Of a DNA stretch of 64,000 bases, positions 40,973-53,539 are shown piece after piece. Location of the stretch: assembly GCA_038226665.1 (NCBI GenBank), contig JBBRQI010000001.1, positions 1-64,000 of the forward strand. The letters are read 5' to 3'. The stretch's first letter is position 1. The number at the start of each line of letters is the position of its first letter. The position numbers and the translations under genes were made by a program. Below the pieces are notes generated by a model. That model made no database searches. It saw only the letters and a program-made list of their open reading frames with translations, and had not been told where the DNA came from. The stretch comes from SZAS-103 sp038226665 (GTDB lineage Bacteria > Pseudomonadota > Gammaproteobacteria > Xanthomonadales > Xanthomonadaceae).

Positions 40973-41743
40973 TCAGCTCACAAACTGCTCGTTGAGAATC
41001 CGTTCCTCAAGATTGTGTTCCGGATCGAACAGCAACGTCACGCTGTGCGTCGTCGATTCCCGCACGCGCACTTCGATCACGTCGCGTACTTCGTGCGAAT
41101 CGGCGGTCGCACTCAGCGGGCGTTTGTCGGGGTCGAGCACTTCGAAGCGCACTTCGGTATCCGAGCGCAGCAGCGCTCCGCGCCAGCGCCGGGGGCGGAA
41201 TGCGGCGATCGGTGTGAGTGCGATCACGTTCGATCCGAGCGGCAGGATCGGGCCGTGCGCGGAGAAGTTGTAGGCCGTGCTGCCTGCTGGCGTCGCGACG
41301 AGCACGCCATCGCAAACGAGTTCATCGAGTCGCGCGCGATCATTGAGGTGGATGCGCAGATGCGCAGCCTGGCGCGTCTGCCGCAGCAGCGAGACTTCGT
41401 TGTATGCGAGCGAGGAAACCGTCGCGCCGGACTCGGTGATCGCAGTCATCTCCAGCGGCCGCAGGTGCGCCGGGTGCGCGGCGGCGATGCGCACGATGAG
41501 TCCATCGGGCTCGTACTGGTTCATCAGGAAACCGACCGTACCGAGCTTCATGCCGTACACCGGCAAGCCGCGCGGGCCGTGGCGATGCAGTGTCTGCAGC
41601 ATGAATCCGTCTCCGCCTAGCGCACAGAGCACGTCGGCGGCATCGGGCTCGTGGCGGCCGTGTGCAGCCTGCAATTCGGCGAGCGCCGTCTGCGCGTCGG
41701 CCGCGCGGCTGGCGAGGAAGGCGATGCGTGGCGTCGCGGTCAT
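40973..41743 (-). CDS. nadK: NAD kinase
   Basis: 256 residues. The ATP/NAD motif is VLCALGGDGFMLQTLHRHG, followed by YGMKLGTVGFLMNQY. The second signature is DGVLVATPAGSTAYNFSAHG and the third NVIALTPIAAFRPRRW. It phosphorylates NAD to NADP. The ATG at 41743 has GGAGC upstream; a farther start at 41764 adds seven unconserved residues. Confidence 0.95.
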   Translation of the reverse strand: MTATPRIAFLASRAADAQTALAELQAAHGRHEPDAADVLCALGGDGFMLQTLHRHGPRGLPVYGMKLGTVGFLMNQYEPDGLIVRIAAAHPAHLRPLEMTAITESGATVSSLAYNEVSLLRQTRQAAHLRIHLNDRARLDELVCDGVLVATPAGSTAYNFSAHGPILPLGSNVIALTPIAAFRPRRWRGALLRSDTEVRFEVLDPDKRPLSATADSHEVRDVIEVRVRESTTHSVTLLFDPEHNLEERILNEQFVS

Positions 41744-41906
41744 CGATTGCTCCGGTTCACGCAATCAGCATAGCTGAGTCTCACCTTCACGCGGGCGCCC
41801 GCAGAATGTAAACCAGTGATTCGCAAACCGTTCGCCTCATCCGGCCCCTCGCTGGACTCGGTGCGTTCAGCCGAATGCGAGCCGATGGCTCGCAAACGAT
41901 TCGGCT

Positions 41907-44900
41907 TCACCCACGTGCGATGAGCTGCGACAGGCGCTGCACCGCAACCGATGCGGTCGGATAATCCAGCGTCTTCTGCGCGGCCAATTCATTGAGCATC
42001 GACAAGGTGAAGCGCAGCGATTGATCGTCGCGTTGGATCCACGTCCTGACCTTCGCATCGGGGCTGCTGCCAGCAGTCTCCAGCACTTGCCCGACGAGCG
42101 TGCGCTGCTGAGCGGACAACTCGTCGCGCAGCACGCCGCGGGCGACCGCATGCCAGCGGCCATCGACCTTCAATGCATCGATTTGCGTGGCGAGCCATGG
42201 CAGGCTCAACGCATCGCCGAGACGGAAATAGACTTTCGCCACGTCGATCACCTTGAGCTTGCGCTCGCGCGCGAGCTCGATGATGTCGCAGCACGATTCG
42301 AGGTACGGCAATGCTGCAAGCTGTTCCGCCAGTACGTTCGACACGCCTTTTTCCTTCCAGTCGCGCAGGCTCGCGACGTATGCGGGACGCTGCGAGTCCG
42401 GCAGGACGCCCTGACCGGCGCGAATGTCCTTGAAGCCATCGTGATAGCGTTCGACCGCCGTTGCGATGTCCGGAATCGCACCCTGGCGCGCGAGCAGCCA
42501 GCGCGTGAACGAACGCTGCATCGACCAGATGACCTGTAACGCGTCGATCTGCACCGACTCCGGCACCTTGCCATCGAGCGCATCGATCTGCGTCCACAGA
42601 GCGCGCACATCGAGCGTTTCCCGGGTGATCGTGAAGGCTTTCGCGACTTCGCCAGGCGTGCGGCCGGTGTCTTCCTGCATGCGCAACATGAAGGTTGCGC
42701 CCATCCGGTTGACGATCGAATTCGTCACCACCGTCGCGATGATTTCGCGACGCAGTCGATGGCGCTGCATGTGCTCGCCGTATTTCTCGCGCAACGGCTG
42801 CGGGAAATAGCGCACGAGCTCGGCGGAAAGAAAATTGTCTTCCGGCACATCCGATGCAAGCAGTTGCTGGAAGATCACGATCTTCGCGTACGACAGCAGG
42901 ATCGCAAGTTCAGGACGCGTGAGACCCTTCCCGTGCGACTTGCGATCGGCGATTTCCGCGTCCGACGGCAGGAATTCGATCTGTCTGTCGAGCAAACCCT
43001 GCTTTTCCAGCGTGCGGATGAAGTGCTGCTTCGAACCCATGCGCGACAGGCTCATGCGTTCCATCAGGCTGATCGTCTGGTTCTGCCGGTAGTTGTCGGT
43101 GAGAACGAGGCCGCCGACTTCATCGGTCATGCGTGCGAGCAATGCATTGCGCTTAGCTTCCGTCAATTCCTTGCGCTGCACCGCGTCGTTGAGCAGGATC
43201 TTGATGTTGACTTCGTGGTCGGACGTATCCACGCCCGCCGAGTTGTCGATGAAATCGGTGTTGAGCAGCACGCCGGCGAACGCTGCCTCGATGCGGCCAC
43301 GCTGAGTGAAACCGAGATTGCCGCCCTCGCCCACCGTCTTGCAGCGCAATTCGCCGCCGTTGACGCGCAACGCATTGTTCGCGCGGTCGCCGACATCTGC
43401 ATTCGTTTCGGTGCTCGCCTTGACATAGGTGCCGATGCCGCCGTTCCACAGCAGGTCGACCGGCGACTTCAGGATCGCCGACATCAGTTCGGCTGGCGTC
43501 ATCTGTTCGATGCTCTCGTCGATATCGAGCGCCGCGCGCACCTGCGGGGTGAGCTTGATCGACTTCGCGCTGCGCGGATACAAACCGCCGCCTGCGCTGA
43601 TGAGTTTCTTGTCGTAGTCTTCCCACGACGACCGCGACAACGCGAACATCCGCTCGCGTTCTACGAAGGATTTCTCCGCATCCGGATCCGGATCGAGCAG
43701 GATGTGGCGATGGTCGAACGCGGCGAGCAACTTGATGTGCCGCGACAGCAGCATGCCGTTGCCGAACACGTCGCCGGACATGTCGCCGATGCCGACGCAG
43801 GTGAAATCCTCGGTCTGGCTATCGCGGCCCATCGCGCGGAAGTGGCGCTTGACCGATTCCCACGCGCCCTTCGCGGTGATGCCCATCGCCTTGTGGTCGT
43901 AACCGACCGAACCGCCAGATGCGAATGCGTCGCCGAGCCAGTAGTTGTGTTCGGCGCTCACCGAGTTGGCGATATCGGAGAACGTCGCGGTACCCTTGTC
44001 GGCGGCGACGACAAGATACGGATCGTCGGCGTCGTGGCGAACCACGTCTTGCGGATGCACGGTCTTGCCATCGACGATGTTGTCGGTGATGTCGAGCAGG
44101 CCGTTGATGAAGAGCTTGTAGCAGGCGATGCCCTCGGCGAGCTGCGCTTCGCGATCGGCCGTTGCCGGCGGGCGCTTCACGTAGAAACCGCCCTTCGAGC
44201 CAACCGGCACGATCACGGTGTTCTTGACCATCTGCGCCTTCACCAGGCCCAGCACTTCGGTGCGGAAATCCTCGCGGCGATCCGACCAGCGCAAGCCGCC
44301 GCGCGCGACCGGGCCGAAGCGCAGGTGCACGCCTTCGATGCGCGGTGCGTACACGAAGATCTCGCGGTACGGGCGCGGCTTCGGCAGTTCGAGCACCTTC
44401 GACGCATCGAACTTGTAGCTGATGTATTCGCGCGGCTTGCCATCGTGCAATTGGTAATAACTCGTGCGCAAGGTCGCGTTGATCACGCCCATGAAGCTGC
44501 GCAGGATGCGATCCTCGTCGAGGCTGGCCACGTTTTCGAGCAGGATCGCAAGCGCGTCCATGCAGGCATCGATCTGCGCGTCGCGATCGAGCCCGCGCGC
44601 GTACGCGACTTCCTCGGTGAGCGTTCGGGCGGCGTGCCGGAGCGCTTCGGGGGTGATCGCCTCGAGTTCGGCGCGGAGCTTTTCGCGCGCGGCTTCGTTG
44701 ATGCTGCCGTTGCCGCCCTTGCCCGCACTGTGCGCAGGGTCGAAACGCGACTCGAACAATTCCACCAGCAACCGCGCGATCAGCGGATAACAGTTGAGCG
44801 TCGTTTCCATGTAGATCTGCGAGAACGGCACGCCGGTCTGCAGCAGGTACTTGCTGTAGCCACGCAACAGCGCGACCTGCCGCCAGCTCAGCCGCGCGGT

Positions 44901-46970
44901 CAGCAACAGGCGATTGAAGTTGTCGCTTTCGGCCTGGCCGCTCCAGACCGCTTCGAACGCAGCCTCGAAGCTGGCGCTGACCGCCGCGATGTCCACGTCC
45001 GCCGAGGTCTGCACCTCGAAGTCCTGGATGTTAACGACGTCGCTGCCGAGCTTCGCGTCGCCGAGCGTGATCTCGTAGGGATGCTCGGACAGCACGCGCA
45101 GGCCCATGTTCTCCATCATCGGCAACGCATCCGACAAATGGATCGCATCGCCCGCGCGCAACAGCTTGAAGCGCAGCGACGCCGGATCGGACGGGTCGCG
45201 GTACAAACGCTGTTCGAGATCGTGCGCGCCCTTGAGGCGTTCGATCTGGCGCATGTCGGCGACCGCACCGGCCGGCGTCACCGCCTCGACATAGCTCGCG
45301 GGCAAGGTCGGCAGATAACGCGCGGCAAGATGCCCGCCGGCTTCGTCACCATACGCGGCAATCAGCTCGTCGCGCAGTTCGTCGCGCCAGTTGCGCACGA
45401 TCAGCGCGATCTCCTTTTCAAGACCGGCGACATCCACATGCACGTCCGCAGCGGATTTCGGGCGCACGATCATGTGCAATTGCGCAAGCGGCGACTCGCC
45501 GACCTGGATCGTCGTGTCCACGTGCTCGCCCTGCAGCGCATCGGTCAGCAGCGTTTCAATGCGGCTGCGCGTTTCCGTGTTGAAGCGGTCACGCGGGATG
45601 TAGACCAGCGCCGAGAAGAACCGGCCATAACGGTCGCGGCGAAGGAAAAGCTTGCTGCGCCCGCGATCCTGCAAGCCGAGGATGCCCATGCTGGTCTGCA
45701 GGAGCTGGTCGACGCTGGACTGGAACAGTTCGTCGCGCGGCAGCGTCTCGATGATGTGCCGCAGCGCCTTGCCGTTGTGGCTGTTCGGACCGAAACCCGA
45801 GCGCTCCATGACCTGCTCATGGCGTTCGCGCACGATCGGGATTTCCCACGGGCGGCGGTTGTAAGCGCTGGACGTGTACAGGCCGAGGAAGCGTTGTTCG
45901 ACGACCGCCTTGCCGTTCTTGTCGTACACCAGCAGGCCGATGTAATCCATGTAGCCGGAACGGTGCACGGTCGCGCGCGAGTTGGTCTTGGTCATGATCA
46001 GCGGTTCGGACGCGCCTTCCGGCTGGTTCGCCGCCAGTCCCGTCGTCGAACGTGAAGACATGGCGCGCAGGTCGCCGCGCAGCAGGCCCATGCCGCTGCC
46101 ATCGACGGCGACGAGGATCTCGTTCCTGCCCTGCTTGACGACCTTGTATTCGCGATAGCCAAGGAAGGTGAAATGGTTGTCGGCGGCCCAGCGCAGGAAC
46201 GCCTCGATTTCCTCGCGCTCGCTCGCATCGACAGGCAGGTTGCGCGTGGGCAGCTCATCAGCGGTCTGCAGCATCTTGTCGCGCATCGCCGGCCAGTCCT
46301 CGACGCTTGCGCGCACGTCGGACAGCACGGACAGCACTTTCGCCTGTAATTGCTTGAGCGCCGCGGCGTCGGTCTGGCGATCCACTTCCAGGTGGATGAT
46401 CGACTCGGGGCTGCCTTCGCCGACACCGGTCAACTTGCCGCGACCATCGCGCTTCACCGACGGCACCGGATGCATCAGGTTGTGCATGTCGAGCCCGGCC
46501 TGGTTCATCGCCAGGGTGACGCTGTCGACGAGGAACGGCATGTCGTCGTTGACGATCTCGATCGCCGTATGCGTGGACGACCAGCCGTCCTTCGCCTGAT
46601 CGGGATTGAACACCCGCACGATCGGCGTACCGGCGTTGCGGGTCTGCAGCAGCGCGTACAGCCCCTGCGCGATGGCCAGCCAGTCGGCGGAGGCGCGGGC
46701 TGCGAGGTCGTCGGCGGACACGCGATCGAACAGGCGCTCGGCATAGCGGCGGTAATCCGCATCCTTGCCCATCAGCCCGCGCTTGATCGCGGCGAGCAGG
46801 TCGGTGGGGTTGGCAGGCTTCGAGGCAACGGCTTTTGAGGCAACGGCTTTTGAGGCGACTGCTTTCGACGCAGAAGATTTAGCAGCAACAGCTTTCCGAG
46901 CAGCCGGTTGACCAGCTCTGCTGTTGGAGGCTGGCTCGGCAGCGACGGTCTTTTTCACGGTCTTTTTCAC
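41907..46970 (-). CDS. gdhB: NAD-specific glutamate dehydrogenase (large GDH-180 type)
   Basis: 1687 residues, slightly longer than the 1620 of the Pseudomonas enzyme. The catalytic centre carries RFGPVARGGLRWSDRREDFR and LVKAQMVKNTVIVPVGSKGG, with NAD-binding and ACT-like regions to either side (FTCVGIGDMSGDVFGNGMLL). It oxidises glutamate to 2-oxoglutarate for catabolism. The first 50 residues are a Lys/Ala/Ser-rich extension with tandem VASKA units. The extension is not part of the family core, and a shorter start could be used. Confidence 0.95.
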   Translation of the reverse strand: MKKTVKKTVAAEPASNSRAGQPAARKAVAAKSSASKAVASKAVASKAVASKPANPTDLLAAIKRGLMGKDADYRRYAERLFDRVSADDLAARASADWLAIAQGLYALLQTRNAGTPIVRVFNPDQAKDGWSSTHTAIEIVNDDMPFLVDSVTLAMNQAGLDMHNLMHPVPSVKRDGRGKLTGVGEGSPESIIHLEVDRQTDAAALKQLQAKVLSVLSDVRASVEDWPAMRDKMLQTADELPTRNLPVDASEREEIEAFLRWAADNHFTFLGYREYKVVKQGRNEILVAVDGSGMGLLRGDLRAMSSRSTTGLAANQPEGASEPLIMTKTNSRATVHRSGYMDYIGLLVYDKNGKAVVEQRFLGLYTSSAYNRRPWEIPIVRERHEQVMERSGFGPNSHNGKALRHIIETLPRDELFQSSVDQLLQTSMGILGLQDRGRSKLFLRRDRYGRFFSALVYIPRDRFNTETRSRIETLLTDALQGEHVDTTIQVGESPLAQLHMIVRPKSAADVHVDVAGLEKEIALIVRNWRDELRDELIAAYGDEAGGHLAARYLPTLPASYVEAVTPAGAVADMRQIERLKGAHDLEQRLYRDPSDPASLRFKLLRAGDAIHLSDALPMMENMGLRVLSEHPYEITLGDAKLGSDVVNIQDFEVQTSADVDIAAVSASFEAAFEAVWSGQAESDNFNRLLLTARLSWRQVALLRGYSKYLLQTGVPFSQIYMETTLNCYPLIARLLVELFESRFDPAHSAGKGGNGSINEAAREKLRAELEAITPEALRHAARTLTEEVAYARGLDRDAQIDACMDALAILLENVASLDEDRILRSFMGVINATLRTSYYQLHDGKPREYISYKFDASKVLELPKPRPYREIFVYAPRIEGVHLRFGPVARGGLRWSDRREDFRTEVLGLVKAQMVKNTVIVPVGSKGGFYVKRPPATADREAQLAEGIACYKLFINGLLDITDNIVDGKTVHPQDVVRHDADDPYLVVAADKGTATFSDIANSVSAEHNYWLGDAFASGGSVGYDHKAMGITAKGAWESVKRHFRAMGRDSQTEDFTCVGIGDMSGDVFGNGMLLSRHIKLLAAFDHRHILLDPDPDAEKSFVERERMFALSRSSWEDYDKKLISAGGGLYPRSAKSIKLTPQVRAALDIDESIEQMTPAELMSAILKSPVDLLWNGGIGTYVKASTETNADVGDRANNALRVNGGELRCKTVGEGGNLGFTQRGRIEAAFAGVLLNTDFIDNSAGVDTSDHEVNIKILLNDAVQRKELTEAKRNALLARMTDEVGGLVLTDNYRQNQTISLMERMSLSRMGSKQHFIRTLEKQGLLDRQIEFLPSDAEIADRKSHGKGLTRPELAILLSYAKIVIFQQLLASDVPEDNFLSAELVRYFPQPLREKYGEHMQRHRLRREIIATVVTNSIVNRMGATFMLRMQEDTGRTPGEVAKAFTITRETLDVRALWTQIDALDGKVPESVQIDALQVIWSMQRSFTRWLLARQGAIPDIATAVERYHDGFKDIRAGQGVLPDSQRPAYVASLRDWKEKGVSNVLAEQLAALPYLESCCDIIELARERKLKVIDVAKVYFRLGDALSLPWLATQIDALKVDGRWHAVARGVLRDELSAQQRTLVGQVLETAGSSPDAKVRTWIQRDDQSLRFTLSMLNELAAQKTLDYPTASVAVQRLSQLIARG

Positions 46971-47466
46971 GCGAGGTCTTCTGGTGCGGACAAGATCGCG
47001 ATTCTACCGGCTGGGGGTGATGCGGGCCAGTATGGAACTGGCTTGACGAGTGCAGTTTGCTGATTAGAGAGCAGTCCCTCCATTCGTCATGTTGCTTTTG
47101 CTATCGGGCACCATCTCCAATTGCACGCTGTTTCAGGTACGCGATGTTCCACACCTTGATCGGACAAGGCTGTTTTCTGCCGCCTTCGCATACGATGCGC
47201 ACCGAAGATTTGTCGATATGCCAGCGACCGTCGTCGAAAGCGGTTGCCTCAATTCAACGTCGTAGCGACCCCCGTGAAAACCCAACCAACCACAAGGATG
47301 CAGAGGAGTTTTGTTTCGAATACTCGAGAATTTTGTGCAATTCCGCCGTGCTACCGGTGCGTTCCGCGCTGCACCCTCAACGGTCCCCACACTGGCTCCG
47401 AGAACAAACAACCAAGTGATTGGGTAGTTTATGTATGTCCGCACGAGAAAGAAGGGAAAAGTCGGC
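46971..47466. other. Intergenic region between the acyl-CoA dehydrogenase and gdhB, with a possible decayed gene
   Basis: No intact gene is supported. On the minus strand 47101-47253 is open and encodes a protein-like tail (DDGRWHIDKSSVRIVCEGGR then KQPCPIKVWNIAYLKQ) ending in TAG. It has no start codon and meets a TGA upstream. A signal-peptide-like stretch (KLLCILVVGWVFTGVAT) lies farther upstream in another frame. This may be a frameshifted small exported protein, or chance. Confidence 0.3.
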
Positions 47467-48627
47467 TCAGCGCAATCCGGTTTCGTTCCGCGCAATCACC
47501 AGCCGCTGGATCTCGCTCGTGCCTTCGTAGATCTCGGTGATCTTGGCATCGCGGAAGTAGCGCTCCAGCGGCATTTCCTTCGAGTAGCCCATGCCGCCAT
47601 GGATTTGCACCGCGGCGTGCGCGATCCACATCGCAGCCTCGGATGCGGTGAGCTTGGCGACCGCGGCCTCGGTGCTGAAGCGGCCACCGTTCTTCTCGGT
47701 CTGGCCCTTGACCCATGCAGCGCGCAAGGTCAGCAACAGCGACGCGTCGAGCTTGCATTTCATGTCGGCGATCTTGGCCTGGATCATCTGGAAGCTGCCA
47801 ATCGGCTGGCCGAAGCTCTTGCGCTCCTTCACATAGGCAAGGCTCGCTTCGTACGCCGCGCGCGCGATGCCGATCGCCTGCGACGCGATGCCGATGCGGC
47901 CGGCGTCGAGTACGCTCATGGCGACCTTGAAGCCATGGCCTTCCTCGCCGAGCACTTCATCGGGCTGTACGACATAGCCTTCGAATTCGATCTCGCAGGT
48001 CGCCGACGCGCGGATGCCGAGCTTGGGTTCGGTCTTGCCGCAGCGGAAACCTTCGCGCGCGGTGTCGATCAGGAATGCGGTAATGCCGCGCGCACCTTTC
48101 TCCGGATCGGTCATAGCGAACAGCACGATGTATTTCGCAACCGGGCCGGAGGTGATCCAGCTTTTCTTGCCGTTGACGACGAAACTGCCATCGGTCTGCT
48201 TCACCGCCCTGCACTTCATCGCCGTTGCATCGGAGCCGGACTGAGGCTCGGTCAGCGCGAACGCGCCGATCTCCTTGCCCTCGGCAATCGCGCGCACGTA
48301 CTTCTGTTTCTGCGCTTCGGTGCCGAACTTCAGGATGCCGTTGCAGAACAGCGAATTGTTGACCGACATGATCGTCGAATGCGCTGCATCGGCCGCGGCG
48401 ATCTCGATCATCGCCAGGACGTAGGCGATCGGGTCCATGCCCGCGCCGCCGTATTCGTGCGGCACTTCGATGCCCATCAGGCCGTTTTCGCCGAGAAGCT
48501 TGATGTTCGCGAGCGGGAACTCGCCAGACTTGTCGTGTTCCTCGGCGCTGGGCGCGATCTTTTCCTGCGCGATGCGCCGCGCCACGTCCTGGATCATCAA
48601 CTGCTCTTCGGTGAACTGGAAATCCAT
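47467..48627 (-). CDS. Acyl-CoA dehydrogenase
   Basis: 386 residues: MDFQFTEEQLMIQDVARRIA, FALTEPQSGSDATAMKC (FAD-site signature), QAIGIARAAYEASLAYVKER and the catalytic Glu in ITEIYEGTSEIQRLVIARN. It is closest in pattern to short/branched-chain acyl-CoA dehydrogenases of beta-oxidation or branched amino-acid breakdown. It diverges from sahR; a 150-bp shared region holds the SahR-type operator. Confidence 0.95.
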   Translation of the reverse strand: MDFQFTEEQLMIQDVARRIAQEKIAPSAEEHDKSGEFPLANIKLLGENGLMGIEVPHEYGGAGMDPIAYVLAMIEIAAADAAHSTIMSVNNSLFCNGILKFGTEAQKQKYVRAIAEGKEIGAFALTEPQSGSDATAMKCRAVKQTDGSFVVNGKKSWITSGPVAKYIVLFAMTDPEKGARGITAFLIDTAREGFRCGKTEPKLGIRASATCEIEFEGYVVQPDEVLGEEGHGFKVAMSVLDAGRIGIASQAIGIARAAYEASLAYVKERKSFGQPIGSFQMIQAKIADMKCKLDASLLLTLRAAWVKGQTEKNGGRFSTEAAVAKLTASEAAMWIAHAAVQIHGGMGYSKEMPLERYFRDAKITEIYEGTSEIQRLVIARNETGLR

Positions 48628-48747
48628 GGCGCGGCTCCCTCGGTATCGGTGCGATGCAAGGCAGGCATTGTAATGGACAGCTTCGGAGCCGTGGCTCCAA
48701 TCGCGGCGTCGCATCTTGACGCAGGCCGCAGCGCGGCCTAATCTGCA

Positions 48748-48769
48748 TATATCTCTGAATCAAGATATA
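48748..48769. promoter_or_regulatory. SahR-type operator palindrome
   Basis: TATATCT-N8-AGATATA is a perfect inverted repeat that ends 9 bp before the sahR ATG. ArsR-type SahR regulators bind AT-rich palindromes at sahR and metH promoters, so this should mediate autoregulation and repression of metH. Confidence 0.75.
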
Positions 48770-48778
48770 AGGATATTT

Positions 48779-49705
48779 ATGCATCTGGAGGACTGGTCCT
48801 CCTGTCTGCGGGTGCTGGCCGACCCCACGCGCGTGCGCCTGCTTGCGCTCCTCGAACGCGAAGAACTCACCGTCGCCGAACTTGCATCGGTGACGCGCCT
48901 TGCGCAGCCTCGCGTGTCAACGCATCTCGCTCGATTGAAGGAGGCCGCGCTCGTGCACGACCGCCGCGCCGGCGTGTCGGCGTACTACCGCTTCAGCGAC
49001 GATCTCGGTGGTGCCGAAGCGGCACTATGGCGCGCATTGCGCGAAGGCACCGACGATCCTCTGCTGCGACAGGATGCCGAGCGCCTGCCCGCCGTGCTCG
49101 CGATGCGCGCTGCGGACCAGAACTGGGCGGATTCGGTCGCCGGCGACATGGAGCGCCACTATTCGCCGGGCCGCACCTGGGAAGCGATGGCGCGCGCGAC
49201 ATTGCCGCTGCTGGTGCCGGGCGACGTGCTCGACATCGCATCGGGCGACGGCGTTCTCGCTGAACTGCTTGCGCCGCACGCGAAAAGCTACGTATGCGTC
49301 GATGCCAGCGAACGTGTCGTTTCCGCGGCACGCGAACGCCTCAAGCCGCAACGCAATGTGCGCGTGCTGGTCGGCGACATGCACGCGCTGAAACTTGCGG
49401 ACGCCAGTTTCGATCTCGCGCTGCTCATGCAGGCGCTGACCTATTCCGAGCGCCCCGCAGCTGCAGTCGCCGAGGCCGCGCGATTGTTGCGTCCAGGCGG
49501 ACGACTCGTCGTCACCAGCCTTGCGCGCCACGAACATCGCGACGCGGTCGAACCTTACGGCCACGCGAACCTCGGTTTCGCTCCGCGCGAGCTCGTGAAG
49601 ATGGCCGAGAAAGCGAAACTGAAAGTATCGTCGTGCGAAGCGGTCACGCGCGAGAAGCGCGCGCCGCATTTCGAAGTCCTGTCAATGCATGCGGTGAAGC
49701 CATGA
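48779..49705 (+). CDS. sahR: ArsR-family regulator fused to a methyltransferase-like domain (SahR type)
   Basis: 308 residues. Residues 1-95 are an ArsR winged helix (LRVLADPTRVRLLALLEREE, VSTHLARLKEAALVHDRRAG). The rest is a class I SAM-binding domain (PLLVPGDVLDIASGDGVLAE, RLLRPGGRLVVTSLARHEHR). This fusion is the SahR layout: the methyltransferase-like part senses S-adenosylhomocysteine and the HTH represses methionine-cycle genes. It overlaps metH by 4 bp. The ATG at 48779 follows AAGGAT. Confidence 0.85.
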   Translation: MHLEDWSSCLRVLADPTRVRLLALLEREELTVAELASVTRLAQPRVSTHLARLKEAALVHDRRAGVSAYYRFSDDLGGAEAALWRALREGTDDPLLRQDAERLPAVLAMRAADQNWADSVAGDMERHYSPGRTWEAMARATLPLLVPGDVLDIASGDGVLAELLAPHAKSYVCVDASERVVSAARERLKPQRNVRVLVGDMHALKLADASFDLALLMQALTYSERPAAAVAEAARLLRPGGRLVVTSLARHEHRDAVEPYGHANLGFAPRELVKMAEKAKLKVSSCEAVTREKRAPHFEVLSMHAVKP

Positions 49706-50801
49706 GCAAGACATTGCCCTATAAAAATCCCGAACGCGTTGCGCTGCTTGAGGCCGCGCTCGCAAAGCGCATCCTGATCATCGATGGCGCAATGGGCACG
49801 ATGATCCAGCAGCACGAACTGCACGAGGCGGATTTTCGCGGCGAGCGTTTTGCCGACGGTCGCGACGGCCAGCACGATTACGGCGATGCCGCCATCACGC
49901 ACCACGACCTTAAAGGCAACAACGACCTGCTGACATTGACGCGCCCCGACATCATCGGGACGGTGCATGCCGCCTACCTCGACGCCGGCGCCGACCTGAT
50001 CGAGACCAACACGTTCAACAGCACGACGATCAGCCAGCTCGACTACGGTTTGCAACACCTTGCACGCGAACTCAATTTCGAAGGCGCAAGACTCGCGCGC
50101 GCATGTTGCGACGAAGCCGAACGCAAGGATGCAACGCGTCCGCGTTTTGTGATCGGTGTGCTCGGGCCAACCAGTCGCACTGCGTCGCTGAGTCCCGACG
50201 TCAACGATCCGGGTTTCCGCAACATCGATTTTGACACGCTCGGCGCTGCATACCGCGAAGCGGCCGAAGGCCTGATCGAAGGCGGCGCGGACGTGCTGAT
50301 GGTCGAGACCGTGTTCGACACGCTCAACGCGAAGGCCGCATTGTTCGCGATCGACGATGCATTCACTGCGCTCGGTTGTCGATTGCCAGTGATGGTTTCC
50401 GGCACGATCACCGACAAATCGGGACGCACGCTTTCCGGCCAGACCGCGGATGCATTCTGGTATTCGCTGCGCCACGCGAAACCCCTCGCGATCGGTTTGA
50501 ACTGCGCACTCGGCGCGAAGGATTTGCGCGCGTATGTCGACATGCTGTCGGAAGTCGCGGACTGCTATATCAGTGCCCACCCGAATGCCGGACTACCGAA
50601 CGCATTCGGCGGCTACGACGAAACGCCCGCCGACATGGCACGTATGCTGCGCGAGTTCGCCACATCCGGCCTGCTGAATCTGGTCGGCGGTTGTTGCGGT
50701 ACCACGCCTGCACACATCCGCGCGATTGCCGACGCAGTCGCCGATGTGCCAAGACGTGCCCTGCCGAATCGCGACGAGGCGGACAACGAGGCCGCTGCGG
50801 C

Positions 50802-50805
<4 letters not shown>
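49702..50805 (+). CDS. metH: Methionine synthase, homocysteine-binding half
   Basis: 367 residues: ILIIDGAMGTMIQQHELHEA, AGADLIETNTFNSTTISQLD and the zinc Cys ligands in AIGLNCALGAKDL and LVGGCCGTTPAHIRAI. This is domain 1 of cobalamin-dependent MetH, made as a separate protein. Its stop overlaps the ATG of the second half as ATGA, so the two are co-translated in equal amounts. Split metH genes are usual in Xanthomonadales and are not a frameshift artefact. Confidence 0.95.
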
Positions 50806-53498
<2,693 letters not shown>

Positions 53499-53539
53499 GT
53501 TCCGTCATGCATCGCACGTTGCGCGTGCGAGCGTGTCGG

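Noticed and set aside
42759..46055. A 1098-codon open frame antisense to gdhB
   Set aside because: High-GC third-position bias opens antisense frames. The composition is His/Arg/Val-rich without any domain, while the opposite strand encodes a clear NAD-GDH.
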